From Megaleporinus macrocephalus (taxonomy: Eukaryota > Chordata > Actinopteri > Characiformes > Anostomidae), in NCBI GenBank assembly GCA_021613375.1, contig CM038704.1, positions 6,235,538-6,299,537 on the forward strand: DNA of 64,000 nt, given 5' to 3'. Shown piece after piece: positions 1-10,839 of the stretch. A program made the translations under genes and the position numbers. Every line of letters begins with the position of its first letter. Positions within the stretch are counted from its first letter, which is position 1. A model generated the notes under the pieces. The model had not been told where the DNA came from. It made no database searches and saw only the letters and a program-made list of their open reading frames with translations.

Positions 1-159
1 TCCTTTCTCTGAATGAAAGAGTGAAAACATCACCTCTGGTGTTTATTCAATGCTGATTAACTGTAGAATCATTGTTCATCATCATTCATTTTTCTTTCTG
101 ATCTTGTTTTACAACTGCAGCAAGACATACGTCAATGCCAGCTTGATTGTATTCCATCG

Positions 160-382
160 CCATCCAAAGAAAAACAAAATAGCAACTTTACAGGAGAGGC
201 CGAAAACTGTTCTTACTTTCAATGTAAGTCAATGGAACCAGAATGTTTTCCAACTAGTTTTGGAGCATTTCTGTTGGTCCATTCATGACAAAATTGGTAC
301 AGAATATAAAAAGCAGCTGTTTTGTTCAAACGATACAGAAAAATAAAAAATGACAAAAATTGAGATTGACATGTTTTTCTTA
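160..382 (+). repeat. Dispersed repeat family R, copy 1
   Basis: This is one of seven copies in the window of a sequence containing 'actttacaggagaggc', 'caatggaaccagaa', 'tttggagcatttct' and 'gtccattca', ending in 'aaaaatgacaaaaattgaga'. Other copies are near 1.1, 3.9, 6.2, 26.8, 42.9 and 53.5 kb, on both strands. Here it carries an open frame reading LQERPKTVLTFNVSQWNQN. It is most likely an internally deleted DNA transposon or MITE; no terminal repeats were identified. Confidence 0.75.
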
Positions 383-904
383 GGACAGAGAGATTTTTCA
401 GTGGTTAACGGGGTTAGTTTACACTACACATGCTCCCAGTGGTTATATAATCATTTGTGTGATCATTTCAATGATGCATGCTGGGTATTATAGTGCAAGG
501 ATGACAGATATAATTAAACAGATGTTGTTTAATTAAAACGCTCCTTTAATTTAGTCCTCAGTTATGATTTGATCTCTGCCACTGATTCTAAAACTGGGCA
601 CAGACACGTGACAGTTTCAGAAATATTCTCAGTGGAACAGTTTCGTGCCTTCGCATGACGTCAACAAGCAGCTGTAGTCTTTTGAACACTGCTCGACTGT
701 TTTATGACTGCAAATAATGTTTAACTTGGAGAAGTGTGATGATGTCTACACGTATCACTCAGACACTCCATTCTACTAAAAGCATGTGTTCCATAAACAT
801 TATCCCTATGCATGCTGCAGGACCTGTTTATAAATGACAAATCTTTCCTTTGTGTTCTGCTCAGCTGGATATTTTAACCCTTGTATAACCAAAAATATGT
901 TTAA
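383..904. other. No recognisable gene
   Basis: This stretch shows no long ORF, tandem repeat or recognised transposon end. Confidence 0.5.
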
Positions 905-1092
905 AAATCTTATCAATAAATGTATTTACACCACCAGATCTGATTAGAACTAATAAATAAATCATACATACAATACAAAGTAACATAAATATCTTATTGT
1001 GAGAGAAGTAGATCTTAAGCTCCAGTTTGAAGAACAAAGTGTAGTTCCAGATTTCTCCTGGATGCCCCAGACATTGTATGAATGTATTCAAG
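905..1092 (+). mobile_element. MITE family A, truncated copy
   Basis: The internal part of the family A MITE ('caccaccagatctgattagaact', 'acaatacaaagtaacat', 'tgagagaagtagatc', 'agatttctcctgga.gcccca') is present, but both terminal repeats are missing. It breaks off directly into an R-family copy at about 1092. Confidence 0.7.
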
Positions 1093-1291
1093 ACTATGTC
1101 TTAACTTTCAATGCAAGTCAATGGAACCAGAACTTTTTCCTAGCCCTTTTGGAGCATTTCTATTGGTCCATTCAGCTCGAAATGTTTAGACAATGTAAAT
1201 GGCAGCTGGCATGTTTAAATAATGCAGAAAAATTTAAATAATCAAAAATGGAGATTGTTTTTTTGTCGAATGCTAACAATCTGTGATATAG
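1093..1291 (+). repeat. Dispersed repeat family R, copy 2
   Basis: This R copy lacks its start ('tttacaggagaggcc' is missing) but keeps the rest, including an open frame reading LTFNASQWNQNF and EHFYWSIQ. It is followed immediately by a MITE A copy, and the junction sequence 'tgtcgaatgctaaca' recurs at the R/MITE junction near 43.1 kb. Confidence 0.7.
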
Positions 1292-1737
1292 ACACCACTG
1301 GGCAAAAGTCTGAGGCACCTAAGCTGATTGCTTAAAAGCCTGTATCTGATTAATAAGTGTATTGTCACCACCAGATCTGATTAGAACTGATGTAAATAAT
1401 CATACATACAATACAAAGTAACATGAATATCTTATTGTGAGAGAAGTAGATCAGATCTTGAGCTCCAGTTTGAAGAACAAAGTGTAGTTTAAGATTTCTC
1501 CTGGACGCCCCAGTCATTGTATGAATGTGTTCAGTTCCTTCAGCATCAATCTTGATTTAGCTTAATGAAGTACTGAGCAGTCAAAGCAGGTATTAGATGA
1601 GAACTGTAAATAACACTGTTTAATATTTATTATAAAAAGTATTTTGATGAACAAATAAAAACTTCCTGTCTGGAAAATAAAATAGCTTTTTAGATATAAT
1701 AATGTCCCCAAGTGCCTCAAACTTTTGCACAGTACGG
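1292..1737 (+). mobile_element. MITE family A, near full-length copy
   Basis: This is a non-coding element of about 445 bp with Tc1/mariner-type inverted ends. The left end reads 'cactgggcaaaagtctgaggcac' and the right end 'gtgcctcaaacttttgcacagtacgg', its inverted counterpart. Related copies lie near 0.9, 28.9, 35.1, 41.0, 43.4 and 59.4 kb. No transposase is present, so it would have been moved by a related autonomous element. Confidence 0.8.
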
Positions 1738-2094
1738 TATGTCCCAGAAGAAGCATGAATAGGCCGTCCTATATGGGGCCTGATTCTTTTTTTATCATCC
1801 ACTTTAACAGCCGTCCACCTCCACTGTTCCCAAAATGTAACAGACCAAACTTACGATGTTTCTGTTTGGCACCGTTTCAGAGATCTCCAAACAAACAGCT
1901 CGAAGCATCCAGACGGTATGAGATGTTACATCGGGGAGCGCTAGGGTTCTGGAAGCAGCCGTATAGCCATCAAACCTGTCTGGTTCCTGAACGGTGCCTT
2001 TGGGTTGTTAAGCAGTACATTTGGAATTGGGTTTATAAGGCAGCCGGGTGACGAGGCGGTAAAGTGTCTGAACCTTTGTAACCTTTTAATTTAG
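1738..2094. other. No recognisable gene
   Basis: A 108-codon frame crosses this stretch, but it has no recognisable domain and begins inside the MITE end. It is taken as chance. Confidence 0.5.
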
Positions 2095-2600
2095 GACGTG
2101 TCCCTATCAATAATTTGGATTTAATGAATTGCCCTACAAATATTTTGGGTTTAAAGATTTGTCCTTATCAATACTCTGGATTTAAAGAATTGTCCCAACA
2201 AATATTTTGGGTTTAAAGAATTGTCTTTATCAGTACTTTGGGTTTAAAGAATTGTCCCTATCAGTACTTTGGGTTTAAAGAATTGTCCCTAGCAGTACTT
2301 TGGGTTTAAAGAATTGTGCCTTTCAGTGTTTTGGGTTTAAAGAATTGTCCCTAGCAGTACTTTTGGTTTAAAGGATTGTCCCTATCAGTACTTTGGGTTT
2401 AAAGAATTGTGCCTTTCAGTGTTTTGGGTTTTAAGAATTGTCCCTAGCAGTACTTTTGGTTTAAAGGATTGTCCCTATCAGTACTTTGGGTTTAAAGAAT
2501 TGTCCCTACACATATTTTGGGTTTACAGAATTATCCCTATATATACTTTGGGTTTAAAGAATTGTCCCTATCAACACTTTGGTTATAAAGTCCACTCTTA
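2095..2600 (+). repeat. 31-bp minisatellite, about 16 units
   Basis: The unit is close to 'gggtttaaagaattgtccctatcagtacttt' (31 bp). The first units are diverged (caatactctgga, caaatattttggg) and the central units are nearly identical. Two variants alternate in the middle ('gtgcctttcagtgttttg' and 'cctagcagtacttttgg'), suggesting block duplication of several units. Confidence 0.9.
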
Positions 2601-3077
2601 GGCTCTCAGCCCACAGAACTCAGGCATGGGCAAAAATGTAGTCTTTCAGATGATCTACTGCCTTTTTCACCTCCCAGACCGTAAGTCATAGGTAGTAAAC
2701 TAAACAGGCAGTAGACGACGGTTTGTTTTATTCTTATACCCCACTTTTAATGGTCTAATATATTGAATATCATAACTTGGAGTGATATCTGGGCATCAGG
2801 ATTCTGCCAGCATTCGCATCTACCAGCAAAATGTTACTATTGCAATGTTTCAAGGTGGACGCTGGTCCAGTAGGCTGTGAAATGAAAACCTGCTATCAAA
2901 CTTTCCACTGTGGAAAAGGTCATATATGCAATATATCTGTAATTGTATTGTCAAAGTTGGATCCATAAACATCTTAACAGTATAAAAGCAGGTGGGGTCA
3001 CTGTTGTCCTTCTTGTTCATGTGCTTTAACTGCTTATTAATTCATTTCAAGGGTTTCAGGATTCATAGTTCAGTAGG

Positions 3078-3775
3078 ACTCAATGCAATGCACTGTGATA
3101 TAATCTTGCAGCGTCTTGCTAATGGTTTATGTTGTCGTGGGAGGGTGAGAGACATGACCATGCAAGCTCTTGGGATCGCCACACCCACAATTAGTGGAGA
3201 CTTTCTATATAAATAACTAGTTGTTGTTAGTTCACTCATGTGCAACAATGTATTTGTGTCATTCTGTCCTGGGCTGAGGGGCATGTTGGTGGGCTTGGTG
3301 GCTACCATAAAGTGAAGACCTTCTCTTACGTCCCAGCGCTGTGTTTCCTGCATGAACACCAACGCTGCAGTGTTGTACAATATGATACACTGTGATACAA
3401 TCTGATGCAATATGACACGCTGTAATACACTGTGATAAAATCTGATCTGCTGTAACACAGCTGTATATATAAAACAGTGCTTTATGATAGGCTTATGATA
3501 TGCATATGACACAATGCAATGCACTGTAATACAATCTGATACAATCTTGTAGCGTCTTGCTTCTGGTTTATGTTGTCGCGGTAAGCATGGCCATGCAGGT
3601 TCTCAGGAGCGCCCCACCCACAATGAGCGGAGACATTCTCAATAAGTATATATAAATAGGTAGTTGTGAGCTTACTCATGTACAACAATGTATTTGTGTT
3701 ATTTTATACTGGGCTGATGTGCTGGTTAGTGGGCTTGGTGGCTACCATCAAGTGGAGATCTTCCCCTCCGTCCAC
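3078..3775. repeat. Tandem duplication, two ~270-bp units
   Basis: About 270 bp at 3078-3345 ('caatgcaatgcactgt', 'gcgtcttgct..tggtttatgttgtcg', 'gcaacaatgtatttgtgt', 'gggcttggtggctacca') recur at about 3510-3775 with many substitutions. The spacer at 3370-3460 is itself built from a short repeat, 'atacactgtgatacaatctg'. The duplication looks old. The frames inside are not conserved. Confidence 0.75.
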
Positions 3776-3864
3776 TGTTTGAATAGTACTGAGTGGCTCT
3801 TCTGTTACATTGATGTTACATTACATTACTTCATTTTACAGGTAGTTTAGCAATAAATTACATT

Positions 3865-4063
3865 AATTGTCATAATGGCAACTTTACAGGAGATGCCAAA
3901 AACAGGCATTACTTTCAATGGAAGTCAATTGAACCAGAAATTTGTTCAAGACATTTTGGAGCTTTTCTGTTGGTCTATTCATCATAAAATTTCTACACCA
4001 TGTAATGGGCAGCTGTTGTGTTTGAATAAGGTAGAAAAATAAAAATCGACAAAAATAGAGATA
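3865..4063 (+). repeat. Dispersed repeat family R, copy 3 (split by Tc1)
   Basis: This R copy ('atggcaactttacaggaga', 'caatggaagtcaattgaaccagaa') is interrupted after 'aaaaatagaga' by the Tc1 element at 4064-5161. Its end resumes at 5162 with 'tatgttttttctttggaca'. Uninterrupted copies near 1.25 and 43.09 kb show the matching empty site. Confidence 0.75.
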
Positions 4064-5161
4064 CAGTGCCTTGCAAAAGTATTTGGCCCCCTTGAACTTT
4101 TCAACCTTTTGCCACATTTCAGGCTTCAAACATAGATATGAAATTGTAATTTTTGGTGAAGAATCAACAACAAGTGGGACACAATCGTGAAGTGGAACAA
4201 ATTTATAGGATTATAGGATTAATCTTTTTTTAGAAAAAAAAAAAAGAAAGACTGACATTTTTGCCCAAAACAGCAAAACAGCTCTAGCTCAGTGAGGTTG
4301 GATGGAGAGTGTTTGTGAACAGCAGGTTTCAGCTCTTTCCACAGATTCTCGATTAGATTCAGGTCTGGACTTTGACTCGGCCATTCTAACACCTGGATAC
4401 GTTTATTTGTGATTGCTCTATGTTTTGGATCATTGTCTTGTTGGAAGATAAATCTCCGTCTCAGTCTCAGGTCTTTTGCAGATTCCAACAGGTTTTCTTC
4501 CAGAATGGTCCTGTATTTGGCTCCATCCATCTTCCCTGTCCCTGCTGAAGAAAAGCAGGCCCAAACCATGATGCTGCCACCACCATGTTTGACAGTGGGG
4601 ATGGTGTGTTCAGGGTGATGAGCTGTGTTTTGCATTGTGGCCAAAAAGTTCTGACCAGAGCACCTTCTTCCACATGTTTGGTGTGTCTCCCAGGTGGCTT
4701 GTGGCAAACTTTAAACGAGATTTTTTTATGGATATCTTTGAGAAATGGCTTTCTTCTTGCCACTCTTCCATAAAGACCAGATTTGTGCAGTGTACGACTG
4801 ATTGCTGTCCAATGGACAGATTCTCCCACCTCAGCTGTAGATTAGATTACATACAGGTGGATTTTATTTATCATCATCAGTCATTTAGGTCGACAATAGA
4901 TAATTCAGAGATCCTCCCTGAATTTCTGGAGTGAATTTGCTGCACTGAAAGTTAAAGGGCCAAATAATTTTGCACGCCCCACTTTTCAGTTTTTTATTTC
5001 TAAGTTTAAAATATCCAATAAATTTCGTTTCATTCACAATTGTGTCCCACTTGTTGTTGATTCTTCACCAAAATTACAATTTCATATCTTTATGTTTGAA
5101 GCCTGAAATTTGGCAAAAGGTTGAAAAGTTCAAGGGGGCTGAATACTTTTGCAAGGCACTG
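4064..5161 (-). mobile_element. Tc1-like DNA transposon, defective, TA target
   Basis: This element is about 1.1 kb and is flanked by TA on both sides. The left end starts 'cagtgccttgcaaaagtatttgg', and the right end is its inverse, ending 'aatacttttgcaaggcactg'. The inverted repeats are long, about 125 bp, including 'caacaacaagtgggacacaat'. The body, read on the minus strand, holds the rear part of a Tc1 transposase in two frames. The front part, with the paired-like DNA-binding domain, is deleted, so the element is smaller than the usual 1.6 kb and cannot code for its own movement. Confidence 0.93.
4219..4829 (-). pseudogene. Tc1 transposase remnant
   Basis: Read on the minus strand, this shows the catalytic half of a Tc1/mariner DDE transposase. 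KHGGGSIMVWACFSS, QQDNDPKH and EWPSQSPDLNLIENLW are plain, carrying the second aspartate and the final glutamate of the triad. The spacing between these two residues is 28 instead of the usual 34, so a few codons are lost. The upstream part (PFLKDIHKKISF, then TWETHQTCGRRCSGQNFL) lies in a different frame from the rest, which marks at least one frameshift. The amino-terminal helix-turn-helix half is absent. The normal protein is about 340 residues. Confidence 0.9.
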
Positions 5162-5190
5162 TATATGTTTTTTCTTTGGACAGCCACAAT
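5162..5190 (+). repeat. Right-hand remainder of R copy 3
   Basis: 'tatgttttttctttggacagcc' continues the R copy interrupted at 4063; compare 'gagatgtttttttgtcg' near 43.1 kb. Confidence 0.55.
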
Positions 5191-6194
5191 ATGCATTCTC
5201 TATGTTAGTTTCAGTGTCAAAAACTGTGGCAACAACGTAAACACAACAAAGTTTTCACGCTTTTCATTCTAATTCTGCTTCGTTCAATGAGCTGTGAGTG
5301 AAAAATATTAATAATATAACACAAACTGACAGCATCACCTGCCAGAGCTGCGACTTCTAAGGGTTAAAAGAACCTTTGAGGCAGTCAAAGAATCCCAGAC
5401 GCTGGATGACTCAGGAGACTAGTTTGAACAATTCCCCTCCCTAATTGTTCCTTTCAGAACCTTTGTACCCGTCATGGCTCGCGTTCTAGTGCGATCCAGG
5501 GCAAAACCTGATCTCCCGTCATGTCGAGTACAGGCACGATGGACCTGCCCAATGACAGACATTAGCTTTCCCTAGATTACAACTTCGCTCCGATGGAGTG
5601 ATTAGGCTTTTGTCGGCTGCACTCTGGACTCCGAACACATTCCACTTGAGTCGAGAAGTTTGAGGGGGGTGTAAACTCCCACTGCAAATCCTGGCAGCAA
5701 ACATCTCACTCATTCCGCACTCAAATCAAGACCAGATGGGCAAAATCAACAACCAAGCCCCCGTCGCCGAAGCCTACGCTTTCTTTTCAAGTCACCCCCC
5801 CCCCCACTTTCCTCTTTTCGCAGCCTAGTCTATTTATCTCCTCACACTGCTTTCATTTTTTGCCCACTGTCTCTGACTCATGGCAGAATAGCCATGCAAC
5901 AGTTCTTCCACATGCCTGTCACAGCCAGTGACCACAAAAACAGAAAAGAATTGAGAGCGGAGGGAGGGGGCCGAGCGGCACGGCCCTTTTGAAGGAACTT
6001 TGACTTGTTGGAGTTGTGGGAAATGGGAATTAGTGCAATACAAGGTGGTGGCCATGGGTGGCTAGCAGTCGGTTAACTGGTGGATTTTAAGTTACATGTT
6101 TTATAGGGGATGGAAGTTGTTTACAAGTTGTTTACAAGCATTGCAGTAGCCACTAGGTGCTTCCGGAGTTCACCCAGTAAGACACACCCATAAA
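5191..6194. other. Non-repetitive DNA, no gene recognised
   Basis: About 1 kb of apparently unique sequence with balanced base composition and a C run at 5798-5810. Short frames (60-75 codons) lack domains. It may contain intronic regulatory sequence of angpt1, but nothing specific can be named. Confidence 0.45.
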
Positions 6195-6360
6195 CATGTT
6201 ACATATCTCCATTTTTTTGTGATTTTTTTATTTTCTACGTTATATGAACTCATACATTCGTCCTTCATGTTGTGTCAACATTTCATAATGAATGGACCAA
6301 TAAAAATGCTCCAAAAGTAGAGAGTGTTTTAGTCCCCTCCTGTAAAGTTGTCATTTTGAA
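6195..6360 (-). repeat. Dispersed repeat family R, copy 4 (inverted)
   Basis: This is an inverted, diverged R copy: 'atctccatttttttgtgatttttttattttct', 'gaatggaccaataaaaatgctccaaaa' and 'cctcctgtaaagttgtcattttg' are reverse complements of the R ends and centre. The Asn-Gln-rich frame seen in other copies is broken here. Confidence 0.7.
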
Positions 6361-6547
6361 TCTTTTGACAGTTTTAATATAAACATTAATAAGATATTAC
6401 ATTGTATAAACACTATATTTAAAAACAGACCAATAATAATGGCCCATGTTAAGTACATTGTTCTGATACGATATATATGAGGAATATCAGAAGTTGATGT
6501 TTGACAAGTGACTTTATAACTGCATAAGAAACCATGTATTTATGTTA

Positions 6548-6915
6548 CAGATATAGTTCAATCAATCAATCAATTAAACTTTACTTATATAGCACCTTTC
6601 AGACAAATAAGATTGAAATTCTAGGTACTTTATAGGTGATAGAAAAAAAATATAAAAGAAAAAATACATATAATAATAATAATAAAATGATTAATTTAAT
6701 ATAAAAATAAAAGTTGAATAATTAAGATGATAAAATTAATTATAAAACAAAACTATACAATAAAATAAAATTAAATAGTAGACAATAGTAAAACTAATTA
6801 AATATTACAGATAATAAAAACAAATAAAATACAACCAATAGCTTAAAGATTTCAATTTGTTGAGCTTCTCTCACATCAGTTGGAAGGTTGTTCCAGCATT
6901 TTGGAGCATGTAGTT
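6548..6915. repeat. CAAT-tailed dispersed repeat and AT-rich low-complexity DNA
   Basis: The stretch begins with (caat)n, then 'actttacttatatagcacctttcagacaaa', a motif I recall at the end of a common fish dispersed repeat. From about 6640 to 6840 it is almost pure A/T with (aataa)-like runs. 'cagttggaaggttgttccagcattttggagc' at 6880 resembles the far part of the same repeat class (compare 61.1-61.5 kb). Confidence 0.6.
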
Positions 6916-6919
6916 CATC

Positions 6920-7243
6920 TGATTCTCTGTATACTTTATTACTCTAATGATCTACTTTAATGATCAGGACCACCACAGAGCAAATACTATTAGGGAGGTG
7001 GATCATTCTTAGCACCACAGTGACACTGACGTGTTGGTGGTGTGTTATTGTGTATTGTGCTGGTGGGAGTGAGAATCATCCACCAACCCAAACTATCCAG
7101 GCAACAATGTCCTGTGGGCGGCGTCCTGTGTCCACTGATAAAGGACCTGAGGAACATAAACTGTGCAGCAGCAGATGAGCTACTGCCTCTGACTTTACAT
7201 CTACAAGGTGGACCAGCAAGATATAGGAATGTCTGATCCACTC
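6920..7243 (+). repeat. Dispersed repeat family O, copy 1 (truncated)
   Basis: The sequence contains 'aatgatcaggaccaccacagagca', 'ggtggatcattct.agcaccacagtgacactgac', 'gcagcagatgagctactgcctctgactttac' and 'gtctgatccactc'. I recall this element as widespread in ostariophysan fishes, but its formal family name was not determined. It ends abruptly at 7243, where hAT-type sequence starts. A related pair lies at 39.9-40.4 kb. Confidence 0.7.
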
Positions 7244-8421
7244 ACTCCAGTAAAAGTGTAAAAGTACTGCTTTTAGAACTACTTAAATTATAAAAGTGAA
7301 AGTAATGTAAGGAAAAAAATGCCATTAAGAGCAAAAGATTAGGCCGCACCACAGGGGTCTATAGTGCACCAGCCCACCTCCCCAAAAAACCCATTCTTCT
7401 AAAAGCCATAATGACTATAATGTTATATTAAAATGTTGATGTTGATAAATTTGGGATGCGCTAGGCTTCCTGTTTCAGCCGCATATACGCCCATTGAACA
7501 TGAATGTAGTTTAGTAGAATGTAAATATATTAAAGAAGCATATCTGTTACTACTGAACATTAACATGTGTTTCATGGAGCAGAAGATATGATGACTAGTT
7601 GTCTATAAGTATTGTAATGAAGTCAAATTTCAAAGACATGTTATCAATAATCTTTACTGGAATGTAAATGTAGATGAATGAAAACAAGCTGAAATGAAAT
7701 AGGAGTAATGAGACTATGTTTAAAATGTAAGGAGTAGAAAGTACTGATAATGGAGTGTAAATGTAAGGAGTATAAAGTACAGATAATGGAGTGTAAATGT
7801 AAGGAGTAGAAAGTACTGATAATGGAGTGTAAATGTAAGAAGTAGAAAGTACTGATAATGGAGTGTAAATGTAAGGAGTAGAAAGTACTGATAATGGAGT
7901 GTAAATGTAAGGAGTAGAAAGTACTGATAATGGAGTGTAAATGTAAGGAGTAGAAAGTACAGATAATGGAGTGTAAATGTAAGGAGTAGAAAGTACTTAT
8001 GATGGAGTGTAAATGTAAGGAGTAGAAAGTACAGATAATGGAGTGTAAATGTAAGGAATATAAAGTACTGATAATGGAGTGTAAATGTAAGGAGTATAAA
8101 GTACTGATAATGGAGTGTAAATGTAAGGAGTAGAAAGTACTGATAATGGAGTGTAAATGTAAGGAGTATAAAGTACTGATAATGGAGTGTAAATGTAAGG
8201 AGTAGAAAGTACTGATAATGGAGTGTAAATGTAAGGAGTATAAAGTACTTATGATGGAGTGTAAATGTAAGGAGTAGAAAGTACTGATAATGGAGTGTAA
8301 ATGTAAGGAGTAGAAGGAAAAAGTCAGCTGAAAAATATTTACTCCAGTAAAGTATAAATAACCAACATTTCTACTTAAGTAAGGTAACAAAGTATTTATA
8401 CTTCGTTACTTGACACCTCTG
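7244..8421 (-). mobile_element. Tol2-like hAT element, 5'-truncated copy with 36-bp array
   Basis: The right end, read inward, is CAGAGGTGTCAAGTAACGAAG, strikingly like the Tol2 terminal sequence CAGAGGTGT. About 480 bp at the left (7244-7724) are nearly identical to 10941-11426 of the second copy, but the opposite terminal repeat is missing. Between them lies the 36-bp array. No transposase is visible, so this is a non-autonomous element. Superfamily assignment rests on the terminal sequence and is an inference. Confidence 0.7.
7725..8315 (+). repeat. 36-bp minisatellite, about 17 units
   Basis: The unit is 'gtaaggagtagaaagtactgataatggagtgtaaat' (36 bp), with variants tagaaa/tataaa and tactga/tacaga. 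On the opposite strand it reads 'actttctactccttacattt', resembling the subterminal 'actttttactccttacaatttt' of Tol2-type elements. Because 36 is a multiple of three, both strands stay open over long distances. The resulting 12-residue protein repeat (LHSIISTFYSLH) is an artefact. Confidence 0.95.
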
Positions 8422-9349
8422 TGGATGATCTAGTGGAAAGAGGATGCATATGTCAGCTAAAGGCCGTGCCAGATTTAGTCATTGTGCAGCCCATGAGCCG
8501 ACTCACCACCCTCCCCTTCAGATGAAGATTTTATATATACACTAAAAAAAAAGTATGACCATATAACTGAGTTGCCAACTTTAGTGAAATGACTGGAATG
8601 AGATTTTTAATTTCGCATGCAGGTCCGTATCCACTGTTAGACAGCTTTAAAACATTAATTTGACTCCCGGCTGATAGTCATTAGCATGCAGACGCTTTCC
8701 AACATCTTAATTCTTACAGTCAGAGTGTCCGCAGTAACCTCCTCACACTGGACTTATCAAGCAAGTTTTAAACCAAGAGCAGCTCAGACATTTACATATG
8801 GCAGATACTCATATCGGGAACATGTAGTGTTTGGCGTTCTTCCCCAAGGACTTCTGTTTGTGTTCATGTTTAAGTAGGAATCAAACCCAATTTGCCATAT
8901 CAAGCTTAGCAATGTTAACCAATATGATATTGTTTGTATAATATATGCAGTTCTATATCATCATGCAGAAAAATTAAAATAGATGCTCAAATTTGATTCT
9001 GTGGCATCGGTTAGTTGATCATTTACAGGCTTGAGATTTTTTTGTACATCTTCAGAGCTATGTAAAGAGCTGGCAGCACTGCATAATGAAAAAATATTGC
9101 CGAATTCCTAACAAACCTGACATTACTGCCTCCGAACAGTCTACCAAGGTCCATCTTTTGGGGGATGCGTAATAAATAAATACTAAATTTGTAACTAATT
9201 TCTCTATTTGTGTGTTTCTAGGTGTGAACATTGGCTGTTCCTTGATCCATATTAAAGTATATATAGTCTTATGTTGGGTGTTATAGGGAACCTATGAATC
9301 TATGTAGGTTCAAATAGGCTTACAAACCATTCAAAACTTTTTGTAACAG
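8422..9349. other. No recognisable gene
   Basis: Apparently unique AT-rich DNA with no convincing ORF, tandem array or transposon end. Confidence 0.45.
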
Positions 9350-10080
9350 GAAAGCTTGGGCCCCATCAGAAGATTTTGGCAGGTCAAAAAACTTAGGCCC
9401 TACCAAAAAGGCTTAGGCCCTACCAGAAAACCTAGGCATTAACAGAAAAGGCCCTTCTTTAGGCCCTTTCAGAAACCTTTGGCCCTACCAGAAGGTTTAG
9501 CCCCTACTAGAAGACTTAGGTCCTACCAGAAAACTTGGGCCTTAACAGAAAACCTTCTTCAGGCCCTTTCCGGAAACCTTAGACCCTACCAGAAAACTTA
9601 AGCCCTGCCAGAAGGTTTAGGCCCTACCAGATGGTTTAGGTCCTATCAGCAGGATTAGACCCTACCAAAAGACTTAGGCCCTACCAGAAGACCTAGGCCC
9701 TACCAGATGACTTAGGCCCTACCAGATGACTTAGGCCTTAACAGAAAACCTTTAAGCCCTTCTAAAAACTTTGAGCCCTACCAGAAAACCTAAGCCCAAC
9801 CAGAAGGTTTAGGCCCTACCAGAAAGCTTAGGCCCTACCAGATGGTTTACAGAAAACCTAGGCCTTAACAGAAAACTTTCTTTAGGCCCTTCCAGAAAAT
9901 ATAGGCCCTACCAGAAGGCGTAGGCCCTACCAGAAGACTTAGAACCTACCAGAAAACTTGGGCCTTAACAGAAAACCTTCTTTAGGACCTACCTGAAAAC
10001 TTAGGCCCTACCAGAAGGCTTAGGCCCTATCAGACATTTCAGGCCTTTCTGGTACATTTAGGCCCTACCAAGCACCACTT
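9350..10080 (+). repeat. 19-bp minisatellite, irregular
   Basis: The basic unit is 'ttaggccctaccagaagac' (19 bp), repeated roughly 35-38 times with frequent longer units such as 'ttgggccttaacagaaaaccttctttaggccctttc'. These long variants recur about every 90-190 bp, hinting at a higher-order repeat. Divergence is higher than in the other arrays, so it is probably older. Its flanks show no TE end. Confidence 0.88.
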
Positions 10081-10529
10081 TTGCTCTTAGACTGAACTTT
10101 TTTTATAGGTTTTACTGTACGATTCCATGAATACAGCGTATGGCCAAAAGAATATGTAAACCTCTCCAAATGATTAAGTTCCGGTGTTTCAGCCACACCC
10201 ATTGCTAACAGTTGTATGAATTAAGTACATAGCCATGTAGTCTCCATGGACACACAGTTGAATTATTCATACTGAAGAGCTCAGTGACTTGACAATGTTA
10301 TGAGAATCCACCATTGACTCAAGACAGTTCATAAAATCTTTGCCATGCTAGATCTGCCCTGGTGGGCCAGGGTGAAAGTTTGATTTAGCAGGGATAATGG
10401 GGGGTCTGGGGCTGTTTTTCTTCAGGCTTTGGACTCTTTAGGTCCAGTAAACGGTGTTAATGCTACAACATACAAAACGTTTTACACTGTTATTTGTTTC
10501 CAACTTAGTGCAGCAGTTTGTTTAAGAAC

Positions 10530-10780
10530 GCTTTCCTGTCCCAGCATGACCGTGTCCCTGTAAACAGTCGAGTCTGGTGTGCAGAAACTCCAGTGGCCTG
10601 CACAGAGCCCTGACCTCCATAATCCCCCCTGAACACCTCCGGGATGAACTGGAACGTTGATTGTGAGCCAGCCCTTCTCATCAAACATCACTATCTGACA
10701 TCATAAGTTTCCACAGACATGCTCCAAAACGTTGTGGGAAGCTATCCCAAAGGGGTGGAGGCTCTTATAGCTGCTTCATA
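10530..10780 (+). pseudogene. Tc1 transposase C-terminal remnant
   Basis: The plus strand matches the Tc1 region that normally reads ...VACTEPDLNPxEHLWDELxxR. 'gcctgcacagagccctgacctc' and 'ctgaacacctccgggatgaactggaac' keep the pattern, but the aspartate-proline-leucine-asparagine stretch is broken by stops and small deletions. Only about a quarter of a transposase is left. Confidence 0.7.
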
Positions 10781-10839
10781 TGAATTCTCTCTGGAACGAG
10801 ATGCCTAAAAAGCTCATATAGGTGAGATAGGTCAGATGG

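Noticed and set aside
1725..2051. 108-codon plus-strand frame
   Set aside because: Starts in a MITE end, no domain, no splice context.
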